Shown: in pieces, positions 14,020-19,993 of the stretch
Position numbering within the stretch: the first letter of the stretch is position 1
Layout of the letters: every line of letters starts with the position of its first letter
Assembly: GCA_041743935.1 (NCBI GenBank)
Contig: JBGTLU010000037.1
Location: 1 to 19,993 of the forward strand
DNA length: 19,993 nucleotides
Direction of reading: 5' to 3'
Source of the DNA: JBGTLU01 sp041743935
Lineage (GTDB): Bacteria > Bacteroidota > Bacteroidia > Sphingobacteriales > Sphingobacteriaceae
The notes under the pieces: model-generated
Told to the model about the DNA's origin: nothing
Database searches by the model: none
What the model saw: only the letters and a program-made list of their open reading frames with translations
Made by a program: the position numbers and the translations under genes

Positions 14020-16500
14020 TTAATTAGCCAAGATGCTTTTTTCTTCTCTAATAGACAAATCGATGGGGTTTTTAACTCTATCTTTCAATAAAGCCAACTC
14101 AATTACTTCGTTCATTTCGGTTACATAATGGAAGTTTAAATCTTTAATGTAATCGGCTTTTATTTCTTCAATATCTTTTCTGTTTTGTTTACAAAGGATA
14201 ATTTCTTTGATATTAGCTCTTTTGGCTGCTAAAATTTTCTCTTTAATTCCACCAACAGGCAAAACTTTTCCACGAAGGGTAATTTCACCGGTCATGGCTA
14301 AATTAGGTTTTACTTTTTGTTGGGTAAATGCCGATGTTAGTGCAGTAAGCATGGTAATACCTGCAGATGGTCCATCTTTTGGAATAGCACCTGCCGGAAC
14401 GTGTACATGCACATCCCATTGATCAAATAATTTGGAGTTAATGCCAAATTTATGTGCATTAGCTCGTAAATAACCCAGTGCAATTACAGCAGATTCTTTC
14501 ATCACTTCGCCCAAATTACCGGTTAAAGTTAATTTTCCTTTCCCAGGGCTAATGCTGCATTCTATATGTAAAATATCTCCACCCACAGAAGTCCAAGCTA
14601 ATCCAGTAACTACTCCGGCTACGGAATTATCTTCGTAAATTTCTTTATCATAAATAGGGGCACCTAAAATCCTAAGCACATCTTTTGAGTTGAGTTTTGG
14701 TTCGTATACTTCTTCCATGGCAATGGATTTTGCAACTCCACGAATAAGTGTGGCAATTTTTTTCTCCAATCCTCTTACGCCAGATTCTCTGGTGTAATCT
14801 TCAATAACTTTTTCGGTGATTTTGGTAGAAATACCAACTTGTTTATTCGATAAACCATGCATCTCTCGTTGTTTAGAAATTAAGTGGTTTTTGGCAATTT
14901 GTATCTTTTCTTCGATGGTGTAACCATTCACTTCTATGATTTCCATACGGTCTTGCAATGCCGGATGAATGTTATTCAACGAGTTGGCTGTAGCAATAAA
15001 CATCACGTTTGATAAATCGAAATCTACTTCTACATAATGATCATAAAAGGCATTGTTTTGTTCAGGGTCTAATACTTCTAGCAAAGCAGAAGATGGATCT
15101 CCTCTAAAATCATTACCTACTTTATCAATTTCATCCAATACAAAAACCGGATTAGCAGATTTAGCTTTTTTAAGCGATTGAACAATACGACCTGGCATAG
15201 CACCAATATAGGTTTTACGGTGTCCACGTATATCAGCTTCGTCTTTTATACCACCCAAAGCCATGCGAACATACTGCCTACCAATGGCTTTTGCAATGGA
15301 TTTTCCGAGTGAGGTTTTACCAACTCCCGGAGGACCAACCAAACAAAGTATTGGCGCTTTCATGTTATGTTTTAGCTTAAGTACAGCTAAGTATTCAATG
15401 ATGCGGTCTTTAACTTTTTCTAATCCATAATGGTCTTTATCTAATACTCTTTTTGCTCTTTTTAAGTCGAAATTATCTTTTGTAAATTCATTCCAAGGCA
15501 AATCAAGTAATAATTCTACGTAGTTTAAAAGCACAGAATACTCGGCTGCGGCCGGATTCATGCGCTGAATTTTATCTAATTCTTTGATAAAAACTTCTTC
15601 TGCTTCTTTACTCCATTTTTTTGTTTTACCACGCTTACGTAAATTCTGTACTTCTAAATCGGGGGTTTGGCCGCCTAATTCTTCCTGTATTGTTTTTAGT
15701 TGTTGATGTAAAAAATATTCGCGCTGTTGTTTATCAATATCTACTCTAACTTTATTTTGTATTTGATTTTTAAGTTCTTGCATTTGCAACTCTGTGCTTA
15801 AATGTTCTAGCACAGATTCTGCTCTCTTTCTTAAATCTGCCTGCTCTAGTAAACGTTGTTTTTCATTTACTTCGGCATTCATATTAGACGATATAAAATT
15901 GACCAAAAACGATGGGCTTTCTATATTTTTTATAGCAAAAGCAGCTTCAGATGGGATATTTGGCGACAATTGAATGATCTGAGTTGCCATATCTTTCAGT
16001 GAATTTACTAAGGCGGTAAATTCTTTGTCTTTCTTTAATTTGGTCTCTTCAAACGGTTCTATTTGAGCGGTTACATAGGGCTCAGTTTGTACTATTAAGC
16101 CAAGTTTAAATCTTTTTTTTCCTTGTATGATTACGGTAGTACTGCCATCTGGCATTTGTAATAACCGTATGATGTGTGCCAAGGTTCCAATATCGTTTAA
16201 ATCTTCAATGGCAGGGTCTTCAATGTCTACATTTTTTTGAGCAACTACCCCAATAGCTTTTTTAGATTTATATGCATCTCGAATTAATTTTATGGATTTA
16301 TCTCTACCTACTGTAATAGGTATTACTACTCCGGGAAACAAAACAGTGTTCCGAAGCGGTAAAATAGGTACGGCATCGGGTAATGTTTCCGAGTTCATTT
16401 GCTCTTCATCTTCAGATGACATGAGCGGGAAGAATTCTGTGTCTTCATTCATCATGGAACTAAAACGATTATCGGCATCAAATAAATTAAAATAACTCAT
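14020..16500 (-). CDS. lon: ATP-dependent Lon protease
   Basis: An 826-residue protein with the three Lon parts: the N-terminal substrate-binding domain from about residue 45 (VPILPLRNTVLFPGVVIPIT), the AAA+ module with Walker A GPPGVGKT (389-396) and Walker B VFVLDEID, and the C-terminal S16 protease domain with the Ser-Lys dyad, Ser712 in GPSAGIT and Lys755 in GGIKEKI. Lon degrades misfolded and short-lived regulatory proteins in the cytoplasm using ATP. The first 40 residues are an acidic, Met- and Asp-rich extension that is longer than in E. coli Lon (784 residues in all). The leader of about 130 bases to the DUF6702 stop shows no clear heat-shock site that I can identify. Confidence 0.96.
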   Translation of the reverse strand: MSYFNLFDADNRFSSMMNEDTEFFPLMSSEDEEQMNSETLPDAVPILPLRNTVLFPGVVIPITVGRDKSIKLIRDAYKSKKAIGVVAQKNVDIEDPAIEDLNDIGTLAHIIRLLQMPDGSTTVIIQGKKRFKLGLIVQTEPYVTAQIEPFEETKLKKDKEFTALVNSLKDMATQIIQLSPNIPSEAAFAIKNIESPSFLVNFISSNMNAEVNEKQRLLEQADLRKRAESVLEHLSTELQMQELKNQIQNKVRVDIDKQQREYFLHQQLKTIQEELGGQTPDLEVQNLRKRGKTKKWSKEAEEVFIKELDKIQRMNPAAAEYSVLLNYVELLLDLPWNEFTKDNFDLKRAKRVLDKDHYGLEKVKDRIIEYLAVLKLKHNMKAPILCLVGPPGVGKTSLGKSIAKAIGRQYVRMALGGIKDEADIRGHRKTYIGAMPGRIVQSLKKAKSANPVFVLDEIDKVGNDFRGDPSSALLEVLDPEQNNAFYDHYVEVDFDLSNVMFIATANSLNNIHPALQDRMEIIEVNGYTIEEKIQIAKNHLISKQREMHGLSNKQVGISTKITEKVIEDYTRESGVRGLEKKIATLIRGVAKSIAMEEVYEPKLNSKDVLRILGAPIYDKEIYEDNSVAGVVTGLAWTSVGGDILHIECSISPGKGKLTLTGNLGEVMKESAVIALGYLRANAHKFGINSKLFDQWDVHVHVPAGAIPKDGPSAGITMLTALTSAFTQQKVKPNLAMTGEITLRGKVLPVGGIKEKILAAKRANIKEIILCKQNRKDIEEIKADYIKDLNFHYVTEMNEVIELALLKDRVKNPIDLSIREEKSILAN

Positions 16501-16632
16501 ATATGTATATTACAGCCAATGTGGCAGTGAAATAATTAAAAAGGTTAAAAGGTATTGTTTGGCAATCGGTATGCCAAGTGTTTTATAGGGTTTATTATTT
16601 GGTCTGAACTGTAAATACGGCAGATGGTAAGT

Positions 16633-17118
16633 TTAAAGATTGATTTTTTGTACTTCTTTTCCTGACTGAAAAAGCATGGTTTTTCGCCCTTTATCTGAAA
16701 TGAAATTTACAATATTGGTTTGATCTTTAAATTCTCTTATTAAAACTCGGTTAGTTAACTCTAAAGCATTTAATCCTTCCGGTGCTGGAATTTCAAAATA
16801 AACGGTCATAGTAATGGAGTTAATTTCGAAACCTATAAAAGAGAAGTCTTTGACTTGATTTTTCTTGTCTTTTAATTGGAAATGATTTTTTAAATAATTA
16901 GATAAATGAATACTAAAATTTGGATGCCCAATGGAAATATTTTCTTTTTGTAAACCTGAAATGGCAACTTCCATATCGTCCCAAAATAAATTCAGGATAA
17001 CTTCGGCAGATTTAGTTTGCGCATTGTATTCAACTTGTGCAATAGAAGTATAAAATTTATGAGAAAAGCTGCTTATCGGAAACAAGACGATAAGTAGCAG
17101 GATGTAAATCTTTTTCAT
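16633..17118 (-). CDS. DUF6702 family protein, secreted
   Basis: A 161-residue protein starting at the ATG at 17118. The frame is open two codons further to a TTG at 17124, which I do not use. It has a signal peptide (M-K-K-I-Y, then a hydrophobic run to S-F-S), so the mature protein begins around HKFYTSIAQVEYN, a family-typical opening of H-x-F-Y-x-S-x-x-x-x-x-Y-N. The rest is beta-rich (SAEVILNLFWDDMEVAI, then a helical NFSIHLSNYLKNHF, then strands). It is probably periplasmic. DUF6702 proteins in Bacteroidota often sit beside an M1-family peptidase and a HupE/UreJ-like gene, exactly as here. The function is unknown. A hairpin lies just 18 bases upstream of the ATG. Confidence 0.82.
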   Translation of the reverse strand: MKKIYILLLIVLFPISSFSHKFYTSIAQVEYNAQTKSAEVILNLFWDDMEVAISGLQKENISIGHPNFSIHLSNYLKNHFQLKDKKNQVKDFSFIGFEINSITMTVYFEIPAPEGLNALELTNRVLIREFKDQTNIVNFISDKGRKTMLFQSGKEVQKINL

Positions 17119-17136
17119 AGCCAAAGATAAAAATAA

Positions 17137-17173
17137 AAAGTGGTGGCCCCGCTTAGAGAAAGACCACCACTTT
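17137..17173 (-). terminator. Intrinsic terminator-like hairpin after the M1 peptidase gene
   Basis: On the minus strand AAAGTGGTGG pairs perfectly with CCACCACTTT (ten base pairs, 17-base loop), followed by a T-rich tail (TTATTTTTATC). It begins 14 bases after the M1 peptidase stop and ends 18 bases before the DUF6702 ATG, so it is either a leaky terminator or an attenuator between the two genes. Confidence 0.8.
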
Positions 17174-17187
17174 GTGTTATTTGTAAA

Positions 17188-19500
17188 TTACAATCTTCCA
17201 TCACGCTGAAGCTGCATCAAATTTGGCTGTGCAGGCTGCTGGCGTTGTTTAAACAATTGAAATTGCGATTCCATCATTTTAGGAGGGAACGTATTATTTT
17301 TTAAGTTGATATCTGCTGTTTCTTGGAATGGATCTAACTCAAATTGTTTCACTTTTTTCTCAGTGACAAATAATTTAGATACTTTTTTGTTGTCTTTTCT
17401 CCAAATCTCAGCAGGTATACGAACTACTTCTTTGCTTCCATCTTCAAATTCCATTTGTACAATTATTGGCATAATTAAACCACCGATGTTTTCAAAATCA
17501 ACGATGTATAGATTTAGTCCCTTTTCTAGAAGTTCTTTTTCATTTGCGGTTAATTGAGAATAATATTCTTGGAAACGTTTTTTATCATTTTCGGTAACAT
17601 TTAGTGCATCGTACTCATTATAAAAATCTAATAATTCTGGGTAGATATCTACTCTATAGGTAGGAATGTCCGTTTTGTTTCGTTGTTCAGATATGGATAA
17701 TGGTTCATTATCGCGGGTTTTTTTACGAGCTACTTTTTCAATATCTGGGTTTTGAGTATCCACTAAATAATGGGATACGGATGTAAGGGCAATATCTACT
17801 GGTTCAATTCCATAAAACCATCCTCTCCAAAACCAGTCTAAATCCACCCCTGAAGCATCTTCCATGGTACGGAAAAAATCTGCAGGTGTAGGATGTTTAA
17901 ATTTCCAGCGGTTTGCATACGTTTTTATGGCATAATCAAATAATTCGCGCCCCATAATGGTTTCTCTAAGGATATTATAGGCTGTAGCAGGTTTTGCATA
18001 TGCATTGTTGCCAAACTGAATAATTAACTCAGAATTGCTCATGATAGGCTCTAATACAGAAGGGTCTGATGCCATGTAGCCAACAATATTACGGGCTTCA
18101 CCACGACGAGAAGGATAGGTTTCTTCCCATTCTTGCTCGGTTAAATACTGCATAAAGGTGGTTATTCCTTCATCCATCCAAGTCCATTGGCGTTCATCAG
18201 AATTTACTACCATCGGGAACCAAAAATGAATCACCTCATGCATGATTACAGAAATTAATCCGTATTTGGTCGCAGCAGTGTAAGTTCCGTCGGGTAAGGG
18301 ACGTGGCCCATTAAAACAAATCATTGGGTACTCCATTCCGCCAACGGGTCCGTTAACTGAAATGGCAACTGGGTAGGGGTAATCAAATGCAAATTTACCC
18401 AAGGTTTTAATCGTTTGTGCAATGGCATGGGTAGAATATCGTTCCCATAAAGGATTTCCTTCTTTTGGATAGAAAGACATTGCCATTACGGTTCTGCCTG
18501 CAACTGGAATTCCCCAGCTATCCCAAATAAATTTTCTGGACGAAGCCCATGCAAAATCTCGTACATTTTTAGCATCAAAACTCCACGTTTTTTTAGCGGT
18601 AGCTTTTCCTTTTTCAGCTTCTATAGCTTCTTCTTGCGTAACTATAATTACCGGTTTATTAGCTGTTTTAGATTGATTGAATTTTTGTAACCAGCTTGGC
18701 TTTAAAACTTGGCTTGCATTTACTAATTCTCCTGTAGCAGTTACAATATGATCGGCAGGTACGGTTATGCTCACTTTATAATCTCCAAATGGTAAAGCAA
18801 ACTCACCATTGCCTAAGAATTGTTTGTTTTGCCAACCGTTTACATCGTCATATACACACATGCGTGGAAACCAGTGTGCCATTTCATATAAGTAATTGCC
18901 ATCTGCCGGAAAATATTCATAACCACCACGTCCGCCGGTTGTTCTTTGATTGTTAATAAAATTAAACCAATCTACCGAAAACACAAAGCGCTGACCGGGG
19001 CGTAATGGAGTTGGTAACTCAATTCGCATCATGGTTTTGTTTACAGTATATGCCAATGGTTTTCCTGTAGCGTCTTTCACTGCTCGTATTTCATAGCTGT
19101 AATCTGCCCGATTAGAAACCATGGATTCAAAAGCATTAAATGCCATGTTGCTAACGTTGGTAGTAGTTCGGGTTATGTTTGCATCCGATTCTGGATCGTA
19201 GATATTCATATCTAGCTGCATCCACAAATACGTTAAAACATCTGGAGAGTTGTTGTAGTAAGTAATAGTTTCTGAGCCGGTTACACTTTGGTTATCGTCG
19301 TTTAACTCTACTTTAATTACATAATCTGCGCGTTGTTGCCAGTATCTGTTGCCCGGGGCACCAGAGCCTGTTCTGTATTCGTTTGGAGTTGGCAATAATT
19401 CATCAATCTGATGAAACTTGTTGTTATTGTATATACCTCCTTGGGCAAGGGCTGTAATTACAAATAGTAGGCAAATAAAGGTGGAAATGATTTTCTTCAT
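17188..19500 (-). CDS. Secreted M1-family zinc metallopeptidase
   Basis: A 770-residue protein with a signal peptide (MKKIIS then a hydrophobic stretch ending A-L-A-Q, residue 20). The N-terminal part is the beta-rich M1 module (about 40-320). The catalytic domain carries the exopeptidase-type motif GGMEYPM (387-393) and the zinc site HEVIHFW with His421, Glu422 and His425, and Glu444 eighteen residues further on (H-E-x-x-H-x18-E). The C-terminal third (about 560-770) is less conserved and ends in a Gln/Pro-rich tail. M1 peptidases release N-terminal amino acids; this one acts outside the cytoplasm. It follows the HupE-like gene by 64 bp and is followed by a hairpin and DUF6702. The presence of all the metal residues argues for an active enzyme. 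Confidence 0.93.
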   Translation of the reverse strand: MKKIISTFICLLFVITALAQGGIYNNNKFHQIDELLPTPNEYRTGSGAPGNRYWQQRADYVIKVELNDDNQSVTGSETITYYNNSPDVLTYLWMQLDMNIYDPESDANITRTTTNVSNMAFNAFESMVSNRADYSYEIRAVKDATGKPLAYTVNKTMMRIELPTPLRPGQRFVFSVDWFNFINNQRTTGGRGGYEYFPADGNYLYEMAHWFPRMCVYDDVNGWQNKQFLGNGEFALPFGDYKVSITVPADHIVTATGELVNASQVLKPSWLQKFNQSKTANKPVIIVTQEEAIEAEKGKATAKKTWSFDAKNVRDFAWASSRKFIWDSWGIPVAGRTVMAMSFYPKEGNPLWERYSTHAIAQTIKTLGKFAFDYPYPVAISVNGPVGGMEYPMICFNGPRPLPDGTYTAATKYGLISVIMHEVIHFWFPMVVNSDERQWTWMDEGITTFMQYLTEQEWEETYPSRRGEARNIVGYMASDPSVLEPIMSNSELIIQFGNNAYAKPATAYNILRETIMGRELFDYAIKTYANRWKFKHPTPADFFRTMEDASGVDLDWFWRGWFYGIEPVDIALTSVSHYLVDTQNPDIEKVARKKTRDNEPLSISEQRNKTDIPTYRVDIYPELLDFYNEYDALNVTENDKKRFQEYYSQLTANEKELLEKGLNLYIVDFENIGGLIMPIIVQMEFEDGSKEVVRIPAEIWRKDNKKVSKLFVTEKKVKQFELDPFQETADINLKNNTFPPKMMESQFQLFKQRQQPAQPNLMQLQRDGRL

Positions 19501-19564
19501 GTTGTTTTTAGATTGTGCAAAAGCTAAAGGTATTCAAAAAGGAAAAATTTAAAAAAAAGGGGGT

Positions 19565-19993
19565 CTACGTACTAAAAATGTTACGTTCCCATAGCCAATA
19601 CAAGGCAAGCAAAGCAGTAGGTATAGATACTAAATAAATCTTCTGTTTTTGGCTGATGCGAGTATATTTTTTTAATATATAAAAGGTTAAAACTATTATA
19701 CCGATAATTACAATTTGACCGATTTCTATTCCTAAATTAAAGGGTAAAAGGGTGCTCCAAAGATTAAAATCCATCCCCATAAAAAGCGCTTTAAGCAATC
19801 CAGAAAATCCCAAGCCATGAATCAAGCCAAAAAATCCTGATAGCAAGATTCTAAATCTGTGTATTTTAGGAATAAACATGTTTTCTACACATGTAAACAA
19901 TATTGTGGCAGCTATTAAAAACTCTGTTATATTTTGTGGAATGTTTATGATGTTTAGGATAGATAATGCCAAGGTCAAGGAATGAGCAATGGT
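19565..19993 (-). CDS. HupE/UreJ-like membrane protein, C-terminal part
   Basis: The reading frame is open from the end of the window to a TAG at 19567-19565, so the N-terminus is missing. The 142 visible residues include TIAHSLTLALSILNI, corresponding to the G/A-H-S-x-T-L motif of HupE/UreJ proteins, FGLIHGLGFSGLL with the conserved H-G-L-G-F motif, and LLPFNLGIEIGQIVII, a typical late transmembrane segment. At least four hydrophobic helices are visible. The family includes putative nickel or cobalt permeases next to hydrogenase and urease genes, but here the neighbours are an M1 peptidase and DUF6702, so metal transport is only a possibility. It is the first gene of the tight minus-strand set. 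Confidence 0.85.
   Translation of the reverse strand, partial: TIAHSLTLALSILNIINIPQNITEFLIAATILFTCVENMFIPKIHRFRILLSGFFGLIHGLGFSGLLKALFMGMDFNLWSTLLPFNLGIEIGQIVIIGIIVLTFYILKKYTRISQKQKIYLVSIPTALLALYWLWERNIFST

Noticed and set aside
16559..16577. Inverted repeat TTGGCA...TGCCAA upstream of lon
   Set aside because: Six-base arms in a 130-base gap are expected by chance fairly often, and it matches no heat-shock element I know.
17119..17124. TTG start two codons upstream of the DUF6702 ATG
   Set aside because: An ATG followed by a normal signal peptide start (M-K-K) lies right after it.
1..19993. CRISPR arrays, tRNA/rRNA genes, insertion sequences, phage or toxin-antitoxin genes
   Set aside because: I looked for regularly spaced repeats, tRNA-like cloverleaf segments, transposase or integrase motifs and found none.

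Overview
The window is chromosomal DNA from a member of the Bacteroidota. The evidence is a gliding-motility protein GldC, a secreted protein with a type IX secretion (T9SS) type A sorting domain, the Bacteroidota form of HscA, an AT-rich composition, A-rich leaders in place of strong Shine-Dalgarno sites, and one fair match to the Bacteroidota promoter box TAnnTTTG. I cannot fix the genus. There are no rRNA or tRNA genes, CRISPR arrays, insertion sequences or phage genes that I can see.

Layout. Positions 1-102 hold the 3' end of riboflavin synthase (+). A minus-strand block at 107-5327 reads, in transcription order, dihydroorotase, HscA, a secreted S10 serine peptidase and a VOC-family protein. 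A plus-strand block follows: a small lipoprotein with an ABM-like domain (5453-5830), a DEAD-box RNA helicase (5966-7330) and GldC (7409-7744). A secreted CAP-domain protein (7820-8509) lies on the minus strand.

Positions 8510-11991 are the accessory part and the most interesting region: a compact plus-strand run of small, stress-type, mostly four-helix-bundle proteins. In order these are a DUF4142 lipoprotein, a frameshifted C-terminal remnant of a manganese catalase, a 51-residue lmo0937-family membrane protein, a DUF2383/PA2169-family protein, an unrecognised 75-residue protein, a DUF892 (YciE/YciF-type) ferritin-like protein and a second DUF2383 paralogue. These families often cluster with Mn catalase in stress and stationary-phase gene sets. 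Here the catalase is decayed while its neighbours remain intact. The divergent region upstream contains palindromes and repeated short motifs that could be regulatory.

Positions 12079-19993 are again minus-strand: a T9SS-secreted choice-of-anchor V type protein with one CXXCH motif, low-specificity threonine aldolase, Lon protease, a DUF6702 protein, an M1-family metallopeptidase, and a HupE/UreJ-like membrane protein cut by the window end. The last three form a tight set, with a strong intrinsic-terminator-like hairpin between the peptidase and the DUF6702 gene.

Most of the window is housekeeping: pyrimidine synthesis, Fe-S cluster assembly, RNA unwinding and protein quality control. The undescribed potential lies mainly in the 8.5-12.0 kb stress cluster with its eroded catalase.
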